Shown in pieces: positions 22,721 to 31,568 of a stretch of 36,139 nt of DNA; the stretch's first letter is position 1; every line of letters starts with the position of its first letter. This DNA comes from an uncultured Clostridia bacterium (lineage in GTDB: Bacteria > Bacillota > Clostridia > UBA1381): contig CALXQE010000069.1 of assembly GCA_944390495.1 (NCBI GenBank), forward strand, positions 1-36,139, read 5' to 3'. Below the pieces are notes generated by a model that was not told where the DNA came from, did no database searches, and saw only the letters and a list, made by a program, of their open reading frames with translations. A program made the position numbers and the translations under genes.

Positions 22721-23704
22721 ATGAATATTATAAGTTTATTTTCAGGTACAGATGGTTTAGATTTAGGATTCAAGAAAGCAGGCTTTAATATTGTATGGGC
22801 TAACGAGTATGATAAAACTATTTAGGAGACATATAAAACAATCACAACACCCCGCTTGATTGTAGAGATATTAGAAATATTCTCTCTAACGAAATTCTAG
22901 AATGCGACGGAATAATAGGATGTCCGCCATGCCAAAACTGGAGCGAGGCAGGTGCCAAAAGAGGAATAGACGACAGGCAAAGAAAATTATTTTATGAATT
23001 TATTAGGATACTAAAAGATAAACAACCAAAATTTTTTGTGGCAGAAAATGTTTCGTGAATGCTTGCCGCCCTACACAAAGAAGCTGTTAAAAATATTTTA
23101 CATCATTTTGACAATGCAGGATATTACAGTTAATTTGGTCAATGCAGCAGATTATGATGTTCCTCAAGATATAAAAATGGTATTTTATATAGGCTTTAGA
23201 CAAGACTGGAATATTGAATATAAATTTCCACTATCAAAAAAAGATTACTTTAGAAGAAGCTATCTGGGATTTAAAGGATACAGCAATAAAAGCAAAAGAC
23301 AAGAATAAAACAAACGGAGATTTATGCGAAATTTCTAATCATGAATATATGAATGGCAGTTTTTCAACAATATATATGTCAATAAACAGAGGTAGAAGTT
23401 GTGATGAACAGTCATTTACAATACAAGCTAGTAGCAGACATGTGCCTATTCACCCACAGGCTCCTAAAATGCTTTTTGTTGAAAAAATAAAAGAATATTC
23501 GTACCAAGCAAGGAAGAACTTTATAGACGTCTTTCAGGCAGAGAATGTGCAAGAATACAAACATTCCCTGATAATTTTAAATTTTATTACGAAGATATTG
23601 CTGATGGTTATAAATTGGTTGGGAATGCAGTCCCTATTATGCTTGCATACCAAGTTGCAAATAGTATAATGGTAACGAAAAATATAGGAAGTGAGATAAG
23701 ATGA
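22721..23704 (+). pseudogene. C5-cytosine methyltransferase, HaeIII/NgoPII type, broken
   Basis: Starts [20 protein letters not shown] behind TAGGAG. Reading fragments follow through several frames: [20 protein letters not shown] (motif IV, PCQ), [39 protein letters not shown] and [20 protein letters not shown] (motif X). TAG at 22823 and TGA at 23056 plus at least four frameshifts (about 22840, 23130, 23243 and 23490) break it. It is the expected partner of the NgoPII-type endonuclease upstream. The end overlaps the next methyltransferase (ATGA). Both partners are dead, consistent with a decayed type II restriction-modification pair. Confidence 0.8.
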
Positions 23705-24777
23705 GTATAGGTGCAGTTGATTTGTTTTGTGGCGTTGGTGGTTTAACATATGGATTACAAAAATCAGGGATAAAAGTAGTTGCTGGAATAGATTTAGACG
23801 AATCTTGCAAATACGCATTTGAACATAATAATAATTCTAAATTTATTCATAAAAGCGTAGATTATGTGACTGGAAAAGATATAAAAAAATTACTCCGTGG
23901 ATATGATGTAAAGATTTTAGTTGGTTGTGCCCCATGTCAACCATTTTCAAGTCATCAAAAGGATAAAAAAAACAGACACAATCACAAGGATTGGTCTTTG
24001 TTGTATCAATTTGCGAGAATTATTACAGAATGTAAGCCGCATATTATTTCTATGGAAAATGTTCCTGAATTGGAAAAAGAAAAAGTTTTTACTGATTTTG
24101 TTAATACATTAAAATCTTTGAATTATAATGTATCTTATTCCATCGTTAATGTAGCTAATTATGGTGTGGCACAAAATCGAAGAAGGTTAATTTTATTAGC
24201 ATCAAAGAAAAAGATTATTAGATTGATTTCCCCAACTCATACAGAAAAGTACACTACTGTTAGAGAAGTAATAGGAAATCTCCCGGCAGTTGAAGCAGGC
24301 ATAACATGCCCAACTGATAGATTGCATGTTTCTTCGTCATTAAAGCAAATTAATTTAAAAAGAATTAAAGCATCTAAACCAAATGGTACATGGAGAGACT
24401 GGCCGGAAGAATTGATTCTAAAATGTCATAAAAAAGATACAGGAAAGTCTTATAGTTCTGTGTACGGTAGAATGGGCTGGGATGGTCTTTCGCCGACTAT
24501 AACCACACAATTTACTAGTTATGGAACTGGTCGTTTTGGACATCCAGTTCAAAACAGAGCATTGACTTTAAGGGAGGGGGCATTGTTGCAGTCATTCCCA
24601 GAAAACTATTCTTTTGTTAGTAATAATGATGATATATGTTTGAAGTCGATTGCAAGACATATAGGAAACGCAGTTCCTCCACGGTTAGGAGAAATTATAG
24701 GCGAGAGTATTATAAATAGTTTACCAAAGAAGAGGGCGAAAAAGGAGACTATGGATAATGGAAAACAAAGAATATAG
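23701..24777 (+). CDS. C5-cytosine DNA methyltransferase (intact)
   Basis: 358 aa with all key blocks: motif [15 protein letters not shown], motif [13 protein letters not shown] with catalytic C79, motif VI MENVPEL, motif VIII QNRRRLI, a target recognition region (about 190-290), and motif [13 protein letters not shown]. It methylates cytosine at an unknown site. It is not close to the broken methyltransferase upstream, so it belongs to a different system. ATG overlaps the previous stop by ATGA, and its own end overlaps the GHKL-TIR gene by 20 nt, so the two are surely co-expressed and probably one system. Confidence 0.93.
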   Translation: MSIGAVDLFCGVGGLTYGLQKSGIKVVAGIDLDESCKYAFEHNNNSKFIHKSVDYVTGKDIKKLLRGYDVKILVGCAPCQPFSSHQKDKKNRHNHKDWSLLYQFARIITECKPHIISMENVPELEKEKVFTDFVNTLKSLNYNVSYSIVNVANYGVAQNRRRLILLASKKKIIRLISPTHTEKYTTVREVIGNLPAVEAGITCPTDRLHVSSSLKQINLKRIKASKPNGTWRDWPEELILKCHKKDTGKSYSSVYGRMGWDGLSPTITTQFTSYGTGRFGHPVQNRALTLREGALLQSFPENYSFVSNNDDICLKSIARHIGNAVPPRLGEIIGESIINSLPKKRAKKETMDNGKQRI

Positions 24778-26656
24778 ATTAAGCATTGATCCAAGAATTT
24801 TGGAACTATTAGGTCCAAGTTTGTATACAAATATTTACTATATTTTAGCTGAATTAATCGCAAATGCTTATGATGCTGAAGCACATAATGTTTATATAAT
24901 TTCTAATAAAGATGACATAACTGTTGAAGATGATGGCAAGGGAATGTCTTATCAGAATGGAGATATAAAAAAATATTTAAGTGTTGCCGAAGTGTCAAGA
25001 AATAATAATGAGGACTCTACAACCAAAACACTAAAAAGAAAAAAGATGGGAAGAAAAGGTGTGGGAAAACTCGCAGCCTTATCGGTATCAGAAAATGTTT
25101 TAATAAAAACGATCTCTAATAGTGAAAAATCAGGTTTTATTTTATCGCGTTATATTAATGATGATAATTTGTTAACCCCTATATCTGATGAAAATATTAC
25201 TTTTAATAGAATAACAAGTAACGGGACAGCTGTTGTTATGCAAAATCCTCAATATAAGTTGCACAGCACTTTAAAAGCTATTAAAAGAAATTTGTTAAAG
25301 ATTTTTCCACTGGTTAGTGAAGATTTTCAAATTCATCTAATACGAGGGACAGAAGAAGAAACAATAAAAGATTTCGATAAAGAAATGATTGCAGAATTAT
25401 CTACACTCATTACTTTAGGAGATGACTTTACATATTTAAACGAACATTTTAAAACAGCATTTGAAAACAAAAAAGATGAGTTGCTAAAAAATCAACCAAT
25501 TTATTCAGCTCCAATTTCTATGAAAGATAGATGGGGCGAAGAACATTCGTATAATGTTGAGGTTAAAGGTTGGATAGGAACATACTTAACAACAAGAGGC
25601 AGAAAAGCAGAATTAACAGATTTCCCTGATAATTTTATTTCCTTATATGCAAACAATAAAATGGGTGAATTTAATATTCTTCCATTAGTGGGGCAAAATA
25701 AGTTACCTGAAGTGTATGTAGTAGGTCAACTTCATGTAGATATTTTTGAATTGACTGAATTGCCAGACATGGCATTAAGTAACAGACAAGGGTATAAATC
25801 TGACGATAAAAGATATCAAACTGTTTTAGATTATGTTCGAAAAATTCTTTTGCCAGATATACTTAAAATGCGAGATACTTATGTAGATTTAAATAAAAAG
25901 GAAAAAGAAGAAAAGAAACTTGAACAACAACGCAAAGATGAAGCAGATTTTCGTCAATCGGTTGATAGATTTAGAAGAAATGCTAGTAAAAAAGCGGCAA
26001 GCCGAATTTCTCAAAAATTCGGAATAAAGGAAGCACAAATCAAGAAAGTTGAAAACATTTTATCAGATGAAATTAATGCTAACAGCCCAGATATGGGAAT
26101 AAAAAGTATTATTGATTCTCAAAAGAAAAAAATACTAATCAGTCAAACATATCATGATAAAGATTTAGCTGATATTGTTTATGCTATGCTCATATTTAAT
26201 AATGTTCCCCCATCTGATATAATATATACAAATTGTGATGATGAGGTATCACGAATTCCCGAAGGTGATGTAGGTAAAAGCGGTATATATAATTATTTAA
26301 GAGACTTTTTTGTGGATAGTTACTCTACGCAAAAAATGTATGTAATTTTTGTTACCAGCAATCATACAAAGCAATCTTGGGGAGCATTAACGGAAGTTGG
26401 TGCTGCATGGATTACACAAATTGAACACAAGATATTCAATATAAGAGATTTTCGTCCAGAGCATCCATTAGATGATGAACAGCAGTGGCATTGTAGCTGT
26501 AGAGATGACAACGGAACTTTATTTATGTCGAAATTGAGTCAAGATATATTTTGTCAAAAAATTGAATATATTTGTGAAAAGTTAGGTTATGCAAAAAAGA
26601 GTAGATCGAAAAATAAAAGTAGATTAGAAACTTTAGTAAAAATAACAGATAAATAA
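24758..26656 (+). CDS. GHKL ATPase (MORC/MutL-like) fused to a TIR-like domain
   Basis: 632 aa. N-terminal GHKL ATPase: N-box ELIANAYDAEA (E32, N36, D39), DDGKGM (D58-M63), and glycine loop MGRKGVGKLAAL (about 97-108), the arrangement of MORC and MutL-type ATPases found in methylase operons. A charged coiled coil (about 385-430) leads to a C-terminal TIR-like domain (about 457-600): KKILISQTYHDKDLADIVYA as the first strand and helix, then SWGALTEVGAAW, with E546 as candidate catalytic glutamate. No nuclease motif was seen. Overlaps the intact methyltransferase by 20 nt; terminator follows at 26674. Likely a defence effector that clamps or senses DNA state through the ATPase and acts through the TIR-like domain; the action is inference. 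Confidence 0.8.
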   Translation: MENKEYRLSIDPRILELLGPSLYTNIYYILAELIANAYDAEAHNVYIISNKDDITVEDDGKGMSYQNGDIKKYLSVAEVSRNNNEDSTTKTLKRKKMGRKGVGKLAALSVSENVLIKTISNSEKSGFILSRYINDDNLLTPISDENITFNRITSNGTAVVMQNPQYKLHSTLKAIKRNLLKIFPLVSEDFQIHLIRGTEEETIKDFDKEMIAELSTLITLGDDFTYLNEHFKTAFENKKDELLKNQPIYSAPISMKDRWGEEHSYNVEVKGWIGTYLTTRGRKAELTDFPDNFISLYANNKMGEFNILPLVGQNKLPEVYVVGQLHVDIFELTELPDMALSNRQGYKSDDKRYQTVLDYVRKILLPDILKMRDTYVDLNKKEKEEKKLEQQRKDEADFRQSVDRFRRNASKKAASRISQKFGIKEAQIKKVENILSDEINANSPDMGIKSIIDSQKKKILISQTYHDKDLADIVYAMLIFNNVPPSDIIYTNCDDEVSRIPEGDVGKSGIYNYLRDFFVDSYSTQKMYVIFVTSNHTKQSWGALTEVGAAWITQIEHKIFNIRDFRPEHPLDDEQQWHCSCRDDNGTLFMSKLSQDIFCQKIEYICEKLGYAKKSRSKNKSRLETLVKITDK

Positions 26657-26673
26657 AATCCAAGGAAAATAAG

Positions 26674-26704
26674 GAGAATTGAGTTTTACTTAATTCTCTT
26701 TTTT
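26674..26704 (+). terminator. Terminator of the methylase/GHKL-TIR operon
   Basis: GAGAATTGAG (26674-26683) pairs with CTTAATTCTC (26689-26698) with one mismatch, then a run of six T. Confidence 0.75.
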
Positions 26705-27045
26705 GCCATTAAGTTACATTTTAATAATTATGTAATGTATTTTTTGTGTGGAACGATACAAGCCAATTTTCAAAGGTTTGTATATAAAACCATTCCCTTG
26801 TCTATTTTACCCCTGGAACTCGCATAAAAAGGGTATTTTTAGCATCTATCGCGTGGCACTTTACCCCCATATAAACAAAAACAAGCATACAGCCGTAAAA
26901 AGCGATATGCCTGACTTTCTTTTACTCCCTGCTGTCGGTAAGTAGTGAAATTTTCAATACTTCCTTATCACTACCCACCTAATGACGGCAGCATTGTTAT
27001 TCCTTAAGTAACACCTAATTATTTTGTTACAGACGGTTGTAGTAC
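26705..27045. other. Gene-free gap with an imperfect hairpin
   Basis: No gene supported. A frame at 26748-26945 has no ribosome binding site or recognisable content. CTGCTGTC (26929-26936) / GACGGCAG (26984-26991) and GTAGTGA (26942-26948) / TCACTAC (26968-26974) form nested inverted arms. Confidence 0.4.
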
Positions 27046-27608
27046 ATGGGTAGAATTAAATTTGAATATGGCGGCAACAAAAATCTTGTACCATATGAAC
27101 TTGCAGACCATTACACCGATGGAATTTCACGCGAAGATTTTTGTAAGTTGGCTACACAGCTAATAACAGTATTATGTAAGCGTTTATCAGATGAATCAGT
27201 AAATTCTAAAGAAAATTCTATCTGTGGCGGAGAAATTATAATAGACTAAAATCTTTGCAGTACATTTGAAAATATAAACTATAAAAAGATTAATATTTTA
27301 AGTGATGAAATCAGAGTATCCGGAGTAGATGAAGATAGGTTTGAACCGAATTCATATATAACAAGAGAAGAAGCAGATACAATTTTAAATAGATATCAAT
27401 ATTTTTTTAAACAAAAAGTAACATTGAATTCAATAAATATTTCAATGATGCTGATATATCACAACTAACTCGTACAAGTGTATCTCGGATGAGAGGCGTA
27501 GATGTAGTGAATGGAGATGAGAATAATTTATTCAATACAAAACAAGTATATACTAAGGAACAGTCAATTATAACTATGTATAGACTATATGATGCAATTA
27601 TATCATGA
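27046..27608 (+). pseudogene. Degraded SLH-domain surface protein
   Basis: Remains of three S-layer homology repeats in changing frames: GISREDFCKLATQLI in the first open part (27046-27249), YITREEADTILNRYQY at about 27355, and YTKEQSIITMYRLYDAI near 27540-27600. Stops and shifts at 27247 and about 27430 separate them. The upstream part, including any signal peptide, is missing. SLH repeats anchor proteins to cell wall polymers. It precedes the agr genes and two further SLH genes, so this was probably a third surface gene of the locus. Confidence 0.6.
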
Positions 27609-27919
27609 ACTGCTTTTTAATATTGTGCTGTAGAGAATTAGTCATTAATAAGTTTCATTTAGGCTTTTCAAATTTGTGTAAAATGTAAGTAGTGCAAAAT
27701 GTTCGATGTTTAAGGGCAAATTTTCTGCCCTTTTGTGTTATAAAAAAATCGGATGATGCAATAGTTTATTTTGTTTGCAAAGAATAATTCCAAGCAGTAA
27801 GTATATTTTGGATTGGTATAACTGTTAGTAACATATGCGTGTAAATTAAGATGCGATTTGTTCATGGTAATAAGTAAAATTTGATGCCCAAGTTTTTTTC
27901 GTCAAAGATGTGGAATATA
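27609..27919. other. Intergenic region upstream of agr, with one terminator-like hairpin
   Basis: No gene supported. AAGGGCA / TGCCCTT with a following T run at 27712-27734 is a probable rightward terminator after the SLH pseudogene. No clear AgrA-type direct repeat was identified. Confidence 0.45.
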
Positions 27920-27948
27920 TTGATTTCTTTTTATGCAGAGGATATAAT
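27920..27948 (+). promoter_or_regulatory. Promoter of the agr locus
   Basis: TTGATT (27920-27925), 17-nt spacer, TATAAT (27943-27948), about 78 nt before the agrA start. Confidence 0.6.
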
Positions 27949-28025
27949 ATATTCAGTGATAACTGGCATATTGAATGTCGTAAAACATAGATGATTTTAA
28001 AATTATGAATAAAGGTGGTTCGTTT

Positions 28026-28712
28026 ATGAAAATAGCTATTTGTGATGATGATATAAATTCGGCAAAGTTATTTAGCTCTAAAATCAAATCTGTTATGACA
28101 GGAAATGATATTTTCATTTTCACATGCGGTAAAGATCTTTTACAATCAAATCATTCGTTTGATGTTATTTTTCTAGATATAGAAATGCAAGAAATGAACG
28201 GATTTGAGGTTGCAAAAAAATTAATGATTAAATGGCAAAACTGTATTTTTTCATTTATAACATCTCATGCAGAATTAGCAGTAGACGGTTATGATTATCA
28301 GCCTTTTCAATACATTTTAAAAACCGCACCACAACCTGTAATTCATAGAAAAATCAAAGAAACACTTGATGAGTATAACAGGAAAAATAAATTTATAAAT
28401 GTTACATATAAGGGTAATTACAAAACTGTACGTATTGCTGATATTCTTTTTATTGAGGTTATTGGACATTATCTGAAAATAGTATTGCCAAATGATGAGG
28501 TATTATGGAATAAGCCTTTATCTGAATTTGAAAAAGAATTGTCTGGTTGCGATTTAGTTCGATGCCACAGAAGTTTCATCGTTTCCATATCAAAAATAAG
28601 TGATATGACTCTAAAAGAAATTACTATATGCAATGGCACTAAAATTCCGGTAAGCAGGTTGTATAAAAATAAAATCCTTGACACTTATAAAAATTTCCAA
28701 TATGGTAGGTGA
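28026..28712 (+). CDS. agrA: AgrA-like LytTR response regulator
   Basis: 228 aa. Receiver domain (about 1-120) with the acidic pocket ICDDD and phosphoacceptor D51 in VIFLDIEMQEMNGFEVA. LytTR DNA-binding domain (about 130-228) with ILFIEVIGHYLKIVL and DLVRCHRSFIVSISKIS. ATG 28026 is chosen because AAAGGTGG precedes it; the ATG at 28005 lies upstream of that site. Activated by the kinase encoded next; should switch on genes in response to the autoinducer peptide. Confidence 0.88.
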   Translation: MKIAICDDDINSAKLFSSKIKSVMTGNDIFIFTCGKDLLQSNHSFDVIFLDIEMQEMNGFEVAKKLMIKWQNCIFSFITSHAELAVDGYDYQPFQYILKTAPQPVIHRKIKETLDEYNRKNKFINVTYKGNYKTVRIADILFIEVIGHYLKIVLPNDEVLWNKPLSEFEKELSGCDLVRCHRSFIVSISKISDMTLKEITICNGTKIPVSRLYKNKILDTYKNFQYGR

Positions 28713-29993
28713 ATGTATATGTATGTATTTGAATTTATAATCGTTATAATTGAAATTGCTATATTAATGTTTTATTGCACTTTAATCTTTGATAAAAAAA
28801 CAGTATCAAGCAGCGTGAGAATAATAACAGTAGCTGCTGCAATCACACTTGTGACATTAAGCAGCATATTCAGATTAGGAACAGCAATTAATTTAATTAT
28901 TGGATATTTATTGTTTTTAGCGATAACTCAAGTCATTTTTGTTTCCACTCTTAAAAAAAGACTTTTTATAGGGGCAATATTTATAGTTATTATAATATTT
29001 TCAGATATATTGGCAGCTGTAATTATGACAATTTCAGGCATTTCATACGGTATGATGGGCGGAGATGATATAACTTATATCACAGGTGCAATGTTATCGT
29101 GCTTTATCAGATTATGGTTATCTGCGTATGTAGGTAAAATACTGAGCAAACGTATACATGATTTACCGTTGTTATATTGGATTTTCCTTTTTATATGCCC
29201 GATATTAAGTGTGGCTTGTATGGTTATATTTGATATTTATTTAATGCAAACTCAGCAGGTTAGCACAATATTAGTTTTCATACCATTGTTCTGTATTTTG
29301 TACATGAATTTTATGCTGTTTTACTTTTTTGAAACCTTTTCCGAGCAAATACGTTTAAAGGTGATAGAACGATTAGCCGAAAGTGAGGCAGAAAACTATA
29401 AACTTCTGCAAGAAAATGAAACTGAACTTCGCACTCTGCGGCATGATATTAAAAATCATATTATGATGATTAACGAATATCTGCAAAGAAATGATACACA
29501 AACAGCTTTGTGCCATTTATCGGATATTCAACATACGCTTGAAGAATTATCTGTGTTAGTATATACAAATAATCCAAGCATTGATGCAGCCGTTAATATC
29601 GGGGCAAGAAAAGCTCAGTCAGAAAATATTGAATATAAGGTACAGATTATAGGAGATGTATTGGTAAATATTGAAGCCGCTGATGTTTGCAGATTATTAA
29701 GCAATGCAATAGATAATGCTATCGAATCTGCAGTAAAATATAAAACAGGTTATGTTTATATTGAGATAATCATTACGAACGATATTATAAGTATCCATAT
29801 AGAAAATTCCACAATTGCTTCCTCGTTAAATCTTGCCACTTCAAAGTCAGATAAAAAAAATCACGGTTTAGGCATGAAGAATATAAAAAATGTTGTAAAA
29901 AAATACAACGGAATAATGAATACAAAAATTACAGATGATGTGTTCAATCTTGATATTGCACTTCAAAATTCAACACCATTTAACAGTATATGA
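28713..29993 (+). CDS. agrC: AgrC-like sensor histidine kinase
   Basis: 426 aa. Six N-terminal membrane helices (about 1-215) form the peptide sensor; the kinase part is of the HPK10 type, with phosphoacceptor H244 in TLRHDIKNHIMMINEYL, N-box LLSNAIDNAIESA and G-box KKNHGLGMKNI. The start follows GGTAGG that overlaps the agrA stop, directly after TGA, so the two are coupled. It phosphorylates AgrA upon binding of the cyclic peptide. Confidence 0.88.
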   Translation: MYMYVFEFIIVIIEIAILMFYCTLIFDKKTVSSSVRIITVAAAITLVTLSSIFRLGTAINLIIGYLLFLAITQVIFVSTLKKRLFIGAIFIVIIIFSDILAAVIMTISGISYGMMGGDDITYITGAMLSCFIRLWLSAYVGKILSKRIHDLPLLYWIFLFICPILSVACMVIFDIYLMQTQQVSTILVFIPLFCILYMNFMLFYFFETFSEQIRLKVIERLAESEAENYKLLQENETELRTLRHDIKNHIMMINEYLQRNDTQTALCHLSDIQHTLEELSVLVYTNNPSIDAAVNIGARKAQSENIEYKVQIIGDVLVNIEAADVCRLLSNAIDNAIESAVKYKTGYVYIEIIITNDIISIHIENSTIASSLNLATSKSDKKNHGLGMKNIKNVVKKYNGIMNTKITDDVFNLDIALQNSTPFNSI

Positions 29994-30084
29994 TGTTGTT
30001 TAGGAAACAGCGGTGATGTTTGAGAAAATCTGTTGACTTAAAAATAAGAGTATGCTAACCTTTAGTTATAGGGAGGAATCACTA

Positions 30085-30681
30085 ATGATTTCAAAAATTT
30101 CTAAAAGGTTGGCATACTTTTTTGTTAAAAAAAATTATATAACAAAAAAGGATTTTGATATATATTCCTATGGTTATGAAATAATAATTGCCGAAGTGAT
30201 TAATTGGTTAGTTACTGTTGTAATTATGTTATTGACAGGAACTATCTTAGAAACTATTGTTTATATGTATGTATTTATACAATTAAGAGAATCAATGGGG
30301 GGATTTCATGCTAATTCTCATACTGGTTGTATAGTAATTTCTAATGTAGTCTACATACTGGTTCTCTTTATTATAAAATATATGCCTTTAAATATGTACA
30401 TGCCTTTTATAGCTATCGGACTTGTAATACATTTTATAATAACATTATCAATAGCACCCATAGCCCATGTAAATAAACCTTTTATTAATAGTAATGAACG
30501 TTTGAAATTTAAAAAGAAAAGTTATAAATTATCAATAATATATTGTGTGATATGTTTAGTATGTTTAATAACTTCATATGGTATTTTACCTGTGTTGAGC
30601 TTGTGTATTATATTAGGAATGTTGAGTACTTGCCTATCTATGCTGGTAGAGTACATAAGACAAAAATATATAAATTTTTAG
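30085..30681 (+). CDS. agrB: AgrB-family peptide-processing membrane protease
   Basis: 198 aa. Four to six membrane helices, and the catalytic pair H75 and C82 in MGGFHANSHTGC, spaced seven residues apart as in staphylococcal AgrB (H77, C84). It cleaves the C-terminal tail of AgrD and closes the thiolactone ring. ATG 30085 has GGGAGGA 8 nt upstream; the frame open from 30052 lacks a site. It is 91 nt after agrC, a gap that may hold its own promoter (TTGACT at 30033). Confidence 0.88.
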   Translation: MISKISKRLAYFFVKKNYITKKDFDIYSYGYEIIIAEVINWLVTVVIMLLTGTILETIVYMYVFIQLRESMGGFHANSHTGCIVISNVVYILVLFIIKYMPLNMYMPFIAIGLVIHFIITLSIAPIAHVNKPFINSNERLKFKKKSYKLSIIYCVICLVCLITSYGILPVLSLCIILGMLSTCLSMLVEYIRQKYINF

Positions 30682-30697
30682 GAAAGGAGGAAATGCA

Positions 30698-30856
30698 ATG
30701 AAAAGATTTAGTAATTTGATTCATAAGTGTATCGGTGTTTTATGTATGTGTGCAATGCTTGTTGCTGTACATTCTGTAAATGTCACCTGTTTGGGCAAAT
30801 TTTATCAGCCACAAGCACCCAAAAAATTGGACAAGTTTAGAAAATTCAGTAAGTAA
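30698..30856 (+). CDS. agrD: AgrD-type cyclic lactone autoinducer precursor (52 aa)
   Basis: A 52-codon gene 16 nt after agrB, with an AAAGGAGG site. Amphipathic N-terminal leader (MKRFSNLIHKCIGVLCMCAM), core around VTCLGKFYQPQ (C31) and an acidic-to-basic tail QAPKKLDKFRKF. The C-x-x-x-F spacing and the following YQP-x-x-P block are typical of clostridial AgrD proteins. The expected product is a thiolactone ring from C31 to about F35, but the exact processing site cannot be read from sequence. Confidence 0.85.
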   Translation: MKRFSNLIHKCIGVLCMCAMLVAVHSVNVTCLGKFYQPQAPKKLDKFRKFSK

Positions 30857-30890
30857 ATTCATAGTGGCAACAAAATATCAAACAAAAAAA

Positions 30891-30918
30891 TTACATATAC
30901 TGCATAGTATATATGTAA
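30891..30918. repeat. Inverted repeat after agrD
   Basis: TTACATATAC and GTATATATGTAA form nearly complete arms around TGCATA. The run of A after it puts the T run on the - strand, so it is not a good rightward terminator for agrBD. Confidence 0.4.
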
Positions 30919-31003
30919 AAAAACAAGACCTATCAATATTATTATAGTATATTTTAAAGTTGCATGTGTAAAAGAGATTAAAAATTAGAAAGGAAGATTT
31001 ATT

Positions 31004-31510
31004 ATGAGAAATTTTAAAAAGATTATTCAATTAGGATTAACAGCAGTGACAGCATTATCAATTATGAGCATGAACGTGGATGCTTTGGCAAAAGAAGTCG
31101 TTTTGTTGGATGATGGAATAAAAATGACTGTGTATGAACCAGGAGAATTACCGGAAAATACATTTTCTACGTTAGCATCTAATGCACCATTTTCAAAAGT
31201 TATTGCAAAGTATCCACTTCATACAATTTTGAGTTCACTGGATGGAAAAACTGATATATTCTTACAAGCTGAAGATACTATTGTACTCAATTTTGACCGT
31301 AACAATGAATATACATTTGGATATCAAGGGCTTTATGATGTTACAGATGATGAATACAAAACAGATCATAACGGGAATATTCTGGTCGGTCCATTCCATG
31401 TTGGTTCAACACTTTTATTTGAAAATTTAGAGGATGCACATTCATACAGAATTTTACTTTCATCTACTGCAGAAAATGTTGTTGCCAGAGGAACAATGTC
31501 AACACAGTAA
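31004..31510 (+). CDS. Small secreted beta-rich protein, copy 1
   Basis: 168 aa. Signal peptide MRNFKKIIQLGLTAVTALSI with cleavage near VDALAKE, then about 140 residues. No known domain recognised. It aligns with the protein at 32836: DTIVLNFDR versus DTMVLRLNQ, and the C-terminal part from VGPFHVGST onward versus LGPYREIST. Its leader, 30976-31007, is nearly identical to that of copy 2. GAAAGGAAG is the ribosome binding site. It is followed by an SLH protein gene, forming cassette 1 directly behind agrBD. Confidence 0.75.
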   Translation: MRNFKKIIQLGLTAVTALSIMSMNVDALAKEVVLLDDGIKMTVYEPGELPENTFSTLASNAPFSKVIAKYPLHTILSSLDGKTDIFLQAEDTIVLNFDRNNEYTFGYQGLYDVTDDEYKTDHNGNILVGPFHVGSTLLFENLEDAHSYRILLSSTAENVVARGTMSTQ

Positions 31511-31568
31511 TATATAAAATTCACCAAACAGTTCCATCAAAAATAATAGTTTATAGGAGGATAATATT

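Noticed and set aside
23036..23669. Two overlapping open frames (23036-23308 and 23214-23669) as independent genes
   Set aside because: They are frame-shifted fragments of the broken HaeIII/NgoPII-type methyltransferase.
21666..23704. Stop codons in the restriction genes as evidence of a recoded genetic code
   Set aside because: Both TAG and TGA interrupt them, the methylase also has frameshifts, and intact neighbours end normally with TGA, TAG or TAA.
26748..26945. A 65-aa frame after the GHKL-TIR operon
   Set aside because: No ribosome binding site, no recognisable content, unusual composition for a protein here.
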